From Chromatiales bacterium (lineage in GTDB: Bacteria; Pseudomonadota; Gammaproteobacteria; Chromatiales; Chromatiaceae), in the NCBI GenBank assembly GCA_028280505.1, contig JANQLO010000035.1, positions 1-42,602 on the forward strand: a stretch of DNA of 42,602 nucleotides, read 5' to 3'. Each line of letters opens with the position of its first letter. The first letter of the stretch is position 1. Positions 17,217 to 23,976 of the stretch are shown here, in pieces. Made by a program: the position numbers and the translations under genes. The notes beneath the pieces were generated by a model. The model had not been told where the DNA came from and did no database searches. It worked only from the letters and a program-made list of their open reading frames with translations.

Positions 17217-17675
17217 TCAGTCTTCGGTGTTCTGCGGTGCAGAGACGTCCAGAATCTCGACCTTGAAGGTGATCTCATGGCCGGCCAGCGGGTGATTGAA
17301 ATCGACCTCCACCCGGCCGTGCTCGACGCCCAGTATCATCCCCGGCGCCTCTTCGCCGTCGGGTAAGCTGAACGCGACGATCTGCCCCTTTTCCGGCGTG
17401 AAGCCACCGTCGAAGTCGCTTAACGGCATCTGTTGGATCAGCGCCGGGTCACGCGGCCCATAGGCCTGTTCGGGCATCAGCGCCAAGGTTTGGGTGTCAC
17501 CGGCCTTGAGCCCGTAGATCGCCAGTTCCAGACCGGGTTGCAGGGTGCCGTCGCCCATTTGCAGCTCGACCGGTTCTTCGCCAAAGGTGGATAGTGCCTC
17601 GGTGCCGTCTTCCAGGTGGATCGACAAGTGCAGTATGACGTTGCCGCCGGGCAGGATTTCTTGGCCGCCGCTCAT
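17217..17675 (-). CDS. fkpB: FKBP-type peptidyl-prolyl isomerase (SlpA/FkpB-like)
   Basis: 152 aa from the ATG at 17675, which overlaps the stop of the upstream gene (ATGA); the longer frame is the upstream gene read out of frame. Seen: [19 protein letters not shown], the [20 protein letters not shown] core of SlyD/SlpA-type FKBPs, [16 protein letters not shown], an IF (insert-in-flap) domain around residues 70-125, and [18 protein letters not shown] at the end. There is no His-rich metal-binding tail, so it is SlpA-like rather than SlyD. It catalyses proline isomerisation and chaperones folding. Confidence 0.92.
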   Translation of the reverse strand: MSGGQEILPGGNVILHLSIHLEDGTEALSTFGEEPVELQMGDGTLQPGLELAIYGLKAGDTQTLALMPEQAYGPRDPALIQQMPLSDFDGGFTPEKGQIVAFSLPDGEEAPGMILGVEHGRVEVDFNHPLAGHEITFKVEILDVSAPQNTED

Positions 17676-18451
17676 GTGTGGATGCCGGCTGCTTGGTCTG
17701 CGGCGATCGCGCGCAGAGTCGGTAGTTCGAGGCCGAGACGATCGGCATGTTCGAGTGCGCGCGCCAAACGTGTCGGTGCGCTGCGTCCCATGCATTGATG
17801 AACGGGATCGCCATTGAAGGCGTCCAGCATGGTATTGATCAGGGTATGGTTGTTGAACCGGCTGCCGGTCAGGCCTTCCTGTAACTTGATGACCTCGTTG
17901 GCGACCTGCTGAGCGAAAATCTGATGATCGCTCCACAATTCGCCGACCGTACCGCCGGTGCGTAGTCCGGCGATGTTGCTGGTGAGAATATAGAGATTCT
18001 TCACGACCAGCTCATTGAGCATGTCGTGGGAACGTTCGATTACTTTCGTGGTGATGTTCAACGTCGCCAGCGCGTCGGTCAACAGTTGGGCCCGCGGGCC
18101 GTACACCGGCGACGGGATGATGATCTTGCTGTCCTGCCCTTTCTTTTTTTCGAACCAGACCGAGATGACCGTGACGTCGTCGAAGGCTTTATAGTCGTCG
18201 GGCAACAGTTCGTTTTGCAGCAGCGCGAGCCTGTTTCGCCATGGCTTGGGGATGGTTTCGAGTACGCGTGGCAGATCATTCTCGGCAACTGCGATCAGTA
18301 CCAGTTTTGGATTCGGCAGTTGTTTAGCGAGTTTTTTGATGTTTGCGTCCCGGTTGACCGGGTAGACGGGATGCCCCAGACGTAACAGGCCGCGCGCGAA
18401 CACGCTGCCCATCTCGCCCAAACCGATCACCACGACGGGTTTTTTCGCCAT
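17672..18451 (-). CDS. Rossmann-fold NAD(P)-binding protein, ketopantoate-reductase-like
   Basis: A 259-aa protein. Seen: KPVVVIGLGEMGSVFARGLLRLGHPVYPVNRD (in pieces), a GxGxxG dinucleotide fold at residues ~5-35. Next come LVLIAVAENDLPRVL (the typical 'v..AV..ddl..vl' segment) and LNELVVKNLYILTSNIAGL, a helical C-terminal region like 6-phosphogluconate/ketopantoate reductases. Substrate unknown; PanE activity is not supported by a clear PanE signature. It is translationally coupled to fkpB downstream. It may have its own promoter, since 96 bp separate it from the cobalamin adenosyltransferase. Confidence 0.75.
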   Translation of the reverse strand: MAKKPVVVIGLGEMGSVFARGLLRLGHPVYPVNRDANIKKLAKQLPNPKLVLIAVAENDLPRVLETIPKPWRNRLALLQNELLPDDYKAFDDVTVISVWFEKKKGQDSKIIIPSPVYGPRAQLLTDALATLNITTKVIERSHDMLNELVVKNLYILTSNIAGLRTGGTVGELWSDHQIFAQQVANEVIKLQEGLTGSRFNNHTLINTMLDAFNGDPVHQCMGRSAPTRLARALEHADRLGLELPTLRAIAADQAAGIHT

Positions 18452-18547
18452 ATCGTTGCCTCTTGCGTTGCTTCCTGCCGCCGAAGCTTGCCGGTCAATA
18501 CGGCGGGATTCAATCCCGAGCCCTGGCCGGAATAGGTCTGAGGCAGT

Positions 18548-19090
18548 TCAGATGCCTTTGCGCCAGGTGATTTCCTCGCCGCCATCGCGTCGCGCCAGGA
18601 TGCGGGCCATGACGAACAGCAGATCGGATGTGCGATTGAGATAGCGTAGGCTTTCTGTGTTGACGGCTTCGGTCCGCGATAGGCGTAGCAAATCGCGTTC
18701 TGCACGTCGGCACAAGGACCGCGCCAAGTGGCATCGTGCGGCGGCTTCGTTACCGCCGGGCAGTACGAATTCCTTGAGTGGCGGCAGCTCGGCGTTGAGC
18801 CGGTCCAGCGACACCTCCATCGCCTGGGTGTGTGCGGATTGCAGCAGGTCAGTGCCCGGCATGGCCAATTCGGCACCGAGATCGAACAGGCGGTGTTGCA
18901 TGGCCTCGAGAGAGGCGTCGAGTTCGTCGCCGCCGAGACCTGCTCGTAACAGGCCCAGCATCGAGTTCAATTCGTCGACCGTGCCGATCGCGTCGATACG
19001 CGGCGAATCCTTGTCGATCCGGTCGCCACCGACGAGGCCGGTGGTGCCGTCGTCACCGGTGCGGGTATAGATGCGGGTCAAACGTGGCAT
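18548..19090 (-). CDS. Cob(I)alamin adenosyltransferase, PduO type
   Basis: A 180-aa enzyme that transfers the adenosyl group of ATP to cob(I)alamin. Seen: TRTGDDGTTGLVGGDRI (the N-terminal P-loop-like ATP motif), DAIGTVDELNSMLG, FVLPGGNEAAARCHLARSLCRRAER (the central helix with the conserved Arg/Glu pair) and the tail YLNRTSDLLFVMAR. All are diagnostic of the PduO/MMAB family. It lies six bases downstream of btuB in the same orientation, so both sit behind the cobalamin riboswitch: uptake followed by conversion to adenosylcobalamin. Confidence 0.95.
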   Translation of the reverse strand: MPRLTRIYTRTGDDGTTGLVGGDRIDKDSPRIDAIGTVDELNSMLGLLRAGLGGDELDASLEAMQHRLFDLGAELAMPGTDLLQSAHTQAMEVSLDRLNAELPPLKEFVLPGGNEAAARCHLARSLCRRAERDLLRLSRTEAVNTESLRYLNRTSDLLFVMARILARRDGGEEITWRKGI

Positions 19091-19096
19091 GGCGCC

Positions 19097-20911
19097 TCAC
19101 TCGGATTGAAAACGAATCCCTACCGTCAGTGCACGCCCGGGCGATTCGTAGCGGGCGGCGAGTTCGTAGTCCTCGTCGGATAGGTTCTCAAGTTTGACGA
19201 ATGTCGTCCACTCCCGGTCGAGTTGATAGCTGCCGTGAAGGTTGACCAAGGTGTAGCTATCGGTGCTTGTTGGCGCAAAGGTGATGCCGTCGACGTCGTC
19301 GCGTTGACCGCTATAGATCAGTTCGCCACCGAGGCTGATGCGGTTGCCGACGTAGTCCAGTCGCGTCTTGGCCGAGGATCTGGCACGCCGTAACAGCTTG
19401 CTGTCGTTGCTCCGGTCGCGCGGTTCTTGGCGCAGCAGGCCGGTATCCAACGACCAAGGGCCATGGCGCAGGCGATAGGCGACTTCAATACCTTTAATAC
19501 GCGCTTGGTCGATATTGACATTGACGGTGTTGGGGAAGACGCCGGTGGACACAATTAGATCCTTGATATCGGTACGAAACAGGCTGATGTCGAATTGCTG
19601 CGCGTTATCGATCAGATGCGTCAGGCCGAGTTCCAACGCGCGTGAGCGCTCCGGACGCAGATCCGGATTGGCGCTGAAAACGAATCGTTCAGTAGCGGTG
19701 GGAAAACGAAAGCCTGTCGCGGCGTTGGCCTTGAAAACGGTGTCTGAGGTTAGCCGAAATCCATAGCCCAGGTTCCAGGTGGTATGGCGTCCGGCATCTT
19801 CGTGATACAGCAGACGGCCACCCGCCAGCCATTGATGGCGGCCGCGAGTCGTGTCGTATTGCGCATACAACGCCTGAAAATCGGTGGTCCCGTCATAGGT
19901 GGAACCGAAGCTTTCGATATCGGCTTGTTCCCAGGCCGCCTCGATCCCGAAGTTCAGAATATCGTCATTGCTCAGTTCGGCGATGTTACGCCACGCCAAC
20001 GTCGTACGGTCCGTGTGTGCGAAATCGGCATTGTCGTTCTGGTCAATACGGTCACGCGCGAGGCCAAGCTGGAGTTCGCTACTGATACCGTCGATTATCT
20101 CGCCCTCGACCGACACTGTACTTACGCTATTGAGGAAGTCCTGGGATACCGGTACCAAGACCAGCGAAAAGGTCGGTGCCGGAAAGGTGAAGTTCTGATA
20201 CTCGGTTGTTCCTTCGGCCTGCCAATGGCTGGCGGCGAAGGTCAGCCCGTCACTTGTATGCCGGAATGTGGCGTTAAACGAGGTATTGTCATGGCCGCTT
20301 TCATCCGACACACCGGGCAATACCTCAAAACCGTCGGTATCGAAATGAGAGACCGCCAACGATATGCCTGTTTGCCCGTTACCATGACTAAAGCCGGCGG
20401 ATAGACGTTCGGTCTCATAACGTCCGTATTCGCCGCTGGCGAAGTATTGCGTACCGGGTTTAAAGCTGGGAAGGGTGTTTACGCTGACTACGCCACCGAT
20501 TGCGCCGCTGCCCCAAAGAGTCGATTGCGGACCTTTGACAACCTCGACCCGGTGCAGCATTTGCGTGTCCACGCTCTGGATAGCCGCGCTGGCGACGGTC
20601 GCCGAATTCATCGCGACACCATTGATCATTACCAAGTTGTGATCGCTCTCGGTGCCGCGGAAGAACAAAGAAGTTGTCTGGCCCGGTCCGCCATTGCGGC
20701 CGAGTTCCAAACCGTTCGAGAGACGCAACAGCTCGGCCAGATCGACGGCGTTGCTGCGCTGGATGTCGTCGCGATCGAAGACCTCGGTTGGCACCAGGGC
20801 CTCATGTGCGTTGATCGGATAACCGGTGGCGCTGACCACGATCTCCGGTAGCTCGGTGGCTGCGTAGCCGATTGCCGGCCATGCCAGAAGCGCCGGTAGT
20901 AGCTTTTTCAT
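19097..20911 (-). CDS. btuB: TonB-dependent vitamin B12 receptor, BtuB-like
   Basis: 604 aa from the ATG at 20911 (SD GGGGAG just upstream). Seen: signal peptide (KKLLPALLAWPAIGYA), TonB box ELPEIVVSA, a plug domain with RGTESDHNLVMINGVAMN and VEVVKGPQSTLWGSGAIGGVV, and then a 22-strand-like barrel ending in ESPGRALTVGIRFQ. The size matches BtuB. The cobalamin substrate is supported directly by the riboswitch in its leader and by the adenosyltransferase gene behind it. It imports cobalamin across the outer membrane using TonB-ExbBD, encoded elsewhere. Confidence 0.93.
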   Translation of the reverse strand: MKKLLPALLAWPAIGYAATELPEIVVSATGYPINAHEALVPTEVFDRDDIQRSNAVDLAELLRLSNGLELGRNGGPGQTTSLFFRGTESDHNLVMINGVAMNSATVASAAIQSVDTQMLHRVEVVKGPQSTLWGSGAIGGVVSVNTLPSFKPGTQYFASGEYGRYETERLSAGFSHGNGQTGISLAVSHFDTDGFEVLPGVSDESGHDNTSFNATFRHTSDGLTFAASHWQAEGTTEYQNFTFPAPTFSLVLVPVSQDFLNSVSTVSVEGEIIDGISSELQLGLARDRIDQNDNADFAHTDRTTLAWRNIAELSNDDILNFGIEAAWEQADIESFGSTYDGTTDFQALYAQYDTTRGRHQWLAGGRLLYHEDAGRHTTWNLGYGFRLTSDTVFKANAATGFRFPTATERFVFSANPDLRPERSRALELGLTHLIDNAQQFDISLFRTDIKDLIVSTGVFPNTVNVNIDQARIKGIEVAYRLRHGPWSLDTGLLRQEPRDRSNDSKLLRRARSSAKTRLDYVGNRISLGGELIYSGQRDDVDGITFAPTSTDSYTLVNLHGSYQLDREWTTFVKLENLSDEDYELAARYESPGRALTVGIRFQSE

Positions 20912-20915
20912 TGTG

Positions 20916-20964
20916 CTCCCCAGGATGCTCACCCGCATCATGCGTGTGTTATGACCTCGGGGAG
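20916..20964 (-). promoter_or_regulatory. Possible RBS-sequestering helix of the B12 riboswitch
   Basis: On the minus strand, CTCCCCGAGG (20955-20964) is complementary to CCTGGGGAG (20916-20924), with one bulge. The latter carries the btuB Shine-Dalgarno. Pairing would hide the RBS, a common way for cobalamin riboswitches to repress translation. Seen in sequence; function is inferred. Confidence 0.55.
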
Positions 20965-21036
20965 AAAACGGGCAACCGCGCACGCGTCGGTAGCTACGAG
21001 CGACCGGCGTCACGTCGCCCGTCCGCCCACCGCAGT

Positions 21037-21213
21037 CGGGTTATCGTTCGCCGGGCCGGTATCCGGACTGACGGGTCGGCCTTGTCTGGCCGGGCTGGCG
21101 CGCCTTCCCAGGTCGTCGACCCAGTGGCTTGTGAGCGCGAGCAATACCCGATCACCGTTGCGGGGGCAGTGTCGGAGTGGGCACAGGGTACCGCACCGAC
21201 TTCCCGTTTAACC
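21037..21213 (-). ncRNA. Cobalamin riboswitch aptamer
   Basis: A leader of the btuB operon. Reading the minus strand: P1 GGGTTA (21208-21213) pairs with TAACCC (21037-21042). Inside are GGGAAGTCGGTGCGG, CCCCGCAACGGTGATC, and the B12 box GCCACTG (21122-21128). These are followed by GGGAAGG and the 3' core GTCAGTCCGGATACCGGCC. These are the ordered conserved elements of the class. On binding cobalamin it should lower expression of btuB and the adenosyltransferase gene. The 70-nt linker to the start contains a candidate RBS-sequestering helix. Confidence 0.93.
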
Positions 21214-21371
21214 CTCGACGTCGCAAAGCGGCATGAGGGCACCTCAGGCGAGGTAGCGGACTCTACGTGGGCGAAAAAGACAGGTCAAGCCGACCGAACC
21301 GAGGGTCGACCGGGAAGGTCGTTTGCATACCGCACCGGGGCCGGTAAAACCGGCCGAGTGCGTGACGCGAT

Positions 21372-21512
21372 TTACTTCATGAGTTCTTGGGTAACGAAGA
21401 CGTAGCCGAGTACGCCGGAAATGGCGACTACCAGGATCATTTGCAACACGATGCAAACGCCGGGGATATCACTGCAGACCTTACCGAAAGTACAACTCAA
21501 AAAAGACTTCAC
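21372..21512 (-). CDS. Small Cys-containing single-TM protein (46 aa)
   Basis: A short ORF starting with GTG at 21512, exactly six bases after a perfect AGGAGGT (21519-21525). Product: MKSFLSCTFGKVCSD, then IPGVCIVLQMILVVAISGVLGYVFV and TQELMK (in pieces). That gives three Cys in the first half, one hydrophobic helix and a polar tail. It resembles small DUF3149-type membrane peptides in length and layout, but I cannot confirm the family. It sits between the B12 riboswitch and an AT-rich regulatory region with two palindromes. The strong RBS and sensible composition argue that it is real. Confidence 0.6.
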   Translation of the reverse strand: MKSFLSCTFGKVCSDIPGVCIVLQMILVVAISGVLGYVFVTQELMK

Positions 21513-21570
21513 TCACAGACCTCCTGTTAGACCTTTCTGATTTCTACTTTTCAACTGCAACTCTCGGTTT

Positions 21571-21590
21571 AAATTAGAAAATTCTAATTT
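21571..21590. repeat. 20-bp AT-rich palindrome
   Basis: Arms AAATTAGAA and TTCTAATTT (9 bp, perfect) separated by AA. Candidate operator upstream of the small membrane-protein ORF. No T-tract follows, so it is not a typical terminator. Confidence 0.7.
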
Positions 21591-21626
21591 GTCGTATCCT
21601 TGAGTTACTAGATACTGGCACGCCTT

Positions 21627-21656
21627 TTCCCGTATGACAACCTTGTCATACGGGAA
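21627..21656. repeat. 30-bp near-perfect palindrome, candidate operator
   Basis: Arms TTCCCGTATGACAA and TTGTCATACGGGAA (14 bp, no mismatch) around a 2-base centre CC. There is no U-tract on either side. The symmetry and placement in a divergent promoter region suggest a dimeric regulator site; I cannot name the regulator. Confidence 0.75.
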
Positions 21657-21880
21657 TCTGCGAGAGATTGATTAATCTAAGTTAAAATGCTGTATTTACG
21701 AGAAATTTGACCTTTTTACTGGGTCATTCATTATCGCGCGTTTGGTATCTCGACCAGGACATTCTATGCATTGTTCCACATGGGTTTACGGGCCTTCGGT
21801 GCGGGCTTTTTGTTCTGGACTTGACGTATTCTGTAGTCCCATCGTCCGATATCGCGGCGACGGCTTAACCGGGAGACGCA

Positions 21881-22210
21881 ATGGATATCCAAGGACCGTT
21901 GAAGGTGGGTGTGGTAGCACCTTCGTCGGAGGGCAACTACGAGTTGCATATCGATTTCACCGATGAATTTCGGCATGCCGACCTTGCCGCACAGGGTGAA
22001 CGCTTTCGCGATTATCTGGGTGAATTGACCAAGGCGCTGCAAGCGGGCGACCTGGATGAACGCAATAGGCAAGGTGTATTGCTGATTCAACAGATCTGTG
22101 AACAATTGAGACCGCATGTCGAGACGGGTGATGTGGCATTGGCGGAGACCCTGGTTATCGAGGTGCAACGCACGCCGGAGGTCAATCTGGCCGATCTTTT
22201 GAACGCATGA
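21881..22210 (+). CDS. Conserved-looking hypothetical protein
   Basis: A 109-aa soluble acidic protein. Seen: a beta-like start (GPLKVGVVAPSSEGNYELHIDF), then helices (RFRDYLGELTKALQAGDLDERNRQGVLLIQQICEQLRPHVE) and a short C-terminal strand/helix. No known domain recognised. It overlaps the next gene (ATGA), so it is the first gene of an operon with a thioredoxin-like protein and rimO. Confidence 0.75.
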   Translation: MDIQGPLKVGVVAPSSEGNYELHIDFTDEFRHADLAAQGERFRDYLGELTKALQAGDLDERNRQGVLLIQQICEQLRPHVETGDVALAETLVIEVQRTPEVNLADLLNA

Positions 22211-22560
22211 CGGAGCGTTCACATATTCTCGCCGGTACCGAGTTCAACTTCGATGAAGCGGTTCGGGAGAACTCGCGTCGCGGCCTGGTCTTGGTCGATT
22301 TCCGGACGCCTTGGGCCGGGCCTTCTCTGTGCCAACAGCAGGTTCTAAAGCGATTGGCGACCGATGACGAGGGGCGTTTTTTGCTGGTTACCTTGAATAC
22401 CGATGAACAAAAGGGCATCGTCGAGCGATTCGGTGTTAAGAAGCCTGCCGTCGTTCAAGGTGTTTCGAAACGCGGTCTGCCGGCGATTTTCGATGCCCTT
22501 GGCGGTGACCGCGATTTGGTTAAACGTTATCGTGGCGAGTTCGCTCGTTTGATTCATTGA
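22207..22560 (+). CDS. Thioredoxin-like protein with a degenerate active site
   Basis: A 117-aa protein with the thioredoxin layout: strand GLVLVDFRTPWAG at residues 26-38, then helix, strand FLLVTLNTDEQ, VERFGVKKPAVV (where thioredoxins have 'i...PT'), strand PAIFDALGG and a final helix. The active-site segment reads W36-A-G-P-S-L-C42. The first Cys of WCGPC is Ala and a single Cys is displaced to position 42. The usual cis-Pro region is 'KKPAVV'. It is therefore unlikely to be a dithiol oxidoreductase; a scaffold or chaperone-type role is possible. It lies in the same operon as rimO. Confidence 0.75.
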   Translation: MTERSHILAGTEFNFDEAVRENSRRGLVLVDFRTPWAGPSLCQQQVLKRLATDDEGRFLLVTLNTDEQKGIVERFGVKKPAVVQGVSKRGLPAIFDALGGDRDLVKRYRGEFARLIH

Positions 22561-22584
22561 CGGGGTGCCTTGCACAGTACATCT

Positions 22585-23904
22585 ATGGCTAAGCCCGAAC
22601 CCCAAATCGGATTTGTCAGCCTCGGTTGTCCGAAGAATCTGGTCGACTCCGAACGTATCCTGACCCAGTTGCGTGCCGAAGGTTATGGTTTGTCGTCAAG
22701 CTACGAAGGCGCCGACCTGGTGGTCGTCAATACCTGCGGTTTTATCGACGACGCGGTACGCGAATCGCTCGATGCGATCGGTGAGGCGCTCGACGACAAC
22801 GGGCGGGTGATCGTCACCGGTTGTCTTGGTGTGCGCGAAGACGACATACGCGCGGCACATCCCGACGTGTTGGCGGTCACCGGTCCGCATGATTACGAGG
22901 CGGTCATGGAGGCGGTGCATGCCCATCTGCCGGCGCCACACGATCCCTTCACCAGTTTGATTCCGCCGCAGGGCATCAAGCTCACACCCCGCCACTACGC
23001 TTATTTGAAGATCTCCGAAGGCTGCAATCATCGTTGCAGTTTTTGCATCATTCCCAGCATGCGTGGCGACTTGGTCAGTCGCCCCATCGGCGAGGTACTT
23101 GCCGAAGCGGAACGGCTGGTCGAAGCGGGTGTGCGCGAGCTGTTGGTCGTATCGCAAGACACCAGTGCCTACGGCTTGGATCTGAAATACCGACCGGATT
23201 TTTGGCAGGGTAAACCGGTCGATACCCGGTTGACCGCATTGGCACGCGAACTCGGCCAATTGCCGGCCTGGACCCGTCTGCACTATGTCTACCCTTATCC
23301 GCATGTCGACGATTTGCTGCCGCTGATGGCAGAGGGTCTCATCCTGCCTTACCTCGATATGCCCTTGCAGCACGGCAGCCAAAGTGTCCTGAAGGCCATG
23401 CGACGGCCGGCAGCGACCGAGAAAGTGTTGCAGCGTATAAGACGTTGGCGTGCGATCTGTCCCGAGCTCGTATTGCGTTCGACCTTTATCGTTGGCTTTC
23501 CCGGTGAAACCGAAGACGATTTCGATCAGTTATTGAGTTTCATTCAAGAGGCGCAACTCGATCGAGTCGGTTGTTTTGGCTATTCACCGATCGATGGTGC
23601 TGCAGCCAATGATTTACCCGATCCCGTGCCGGAGGCTCTCAAGCAGGACAGGGTCCAACGCTTCATGGAAGTCCAGGCCGAGATCAGTCGCGACAAGCTT
23701 GCCTTGCAGGTCGGCCGCGAGATGTTGGTGTTGGTCGATCGCGTCGACGACGAGCGCATGCTGGCGCGTGGCCCGGGCGATGCGCCGGAAATCGATGGCC
23801 AAGTCATTATCGACGGTGCCTGGGACGACATCGGCCCGGGTGATTTCGTCGAGGTTAGGGTTACCGGTTACGACGATCACGATTTGTTTGCCGAGCCCAC
23901 TTAG
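22585..23904 (+). CDS. rimO: RimO, ribosomal protein S12 methylthiotransferase
   Basis: 439 aa from the ATG at 22585 ([18 protein letters not shown]); an in-frame start at 22570 is less likely. Seen: N-terminal MTTase domain with cluster Cys C15, C51 and C80; radical-SAM motif C147-x3-C151-x2-C154 (CNHRCSFC) preceded by [22 protein letters not shown]; and a TRAM domain at the end (VLVDRVDDE to [14 protein letters not shown]). 'LGCPKN' and the DTSAYG-DLKY segment place it in RimO rather than MiaB. It methylthiolates Asp of S12. Confidence 0.97.
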   Translation: MAKPEPQIGFVSLGCPKNLVDSERILTQLRAEGYGLSSSYEGADLVVVNTCGFIDDAVRESLDAIGEALDDNGRVIVTGCLGVREDDIRAAHPDVLAVTGPHDYEAVMEAVHAHLPAPHDPFTSLIPPQGIKLTPRHYAYLKISEGCNHRCSFCIIPSMRGDLVSRPIGEVLAEAERLVEAGVRELLVVSQDTSAYGLDLKYRPDFWQGKPVDTRLTALARELGQLPAWTRLHYVYPYPHVDDLLPLMAEGLILPYLDMPLQHGSQSVLKAMRRPAATEKVLQRIRRWRAICPELVLRSTFIVGFPGETEDDFDQLLSFIQEAQLDRVGCFGYSPIDGAAANDLPDPVPEALKQDRVQRFMEVQAEISRDKLALQVGREMLVLVDRVDDERMLARGPGDAPEIDGQVIIDGAWDDIGPGDFVEVRVTGYDDHDLFAEPT

Positions 23905-23915
23905 ATCGACCGGCA

Positions 23916-23944
23916 AAAAGCCCGGGTGGTTTCCCACCCGGGCC
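23916..23944 (-). terminator. Rho-independent terminator between rimO and phoX
   Basis: Ten-bp stem (GCCCGGGTGG at 23920-23929 with 23934-23943), 4-base loop. Read on the minus strand it is followed by five T residues, so it terminates the phoX transcript; it may also slow rimO read-through. Confidence 0.8.
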
Positions 23945-23976
23945 AACGATCGTTCAGTCCACGATCAAATCAACGG

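Larger units (their letters stand above)
21513..21880. promoter_or_regulatory. AT-rich intergenic region between the small protein and the hypothetical/rimO operon
   Basis: 368 bases without a credible gene. It holds the SD of the small protein (21519-21525), two perfect inverted repeats (21571-21590 and 21627-21656), and an AT-rich tract (21660-21710) with TTGATT and TGTATT hexamers spaced 17 bp that could serve the plus-strand operon. No terminator or RNA gene is seen. Confidence 0.45.
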
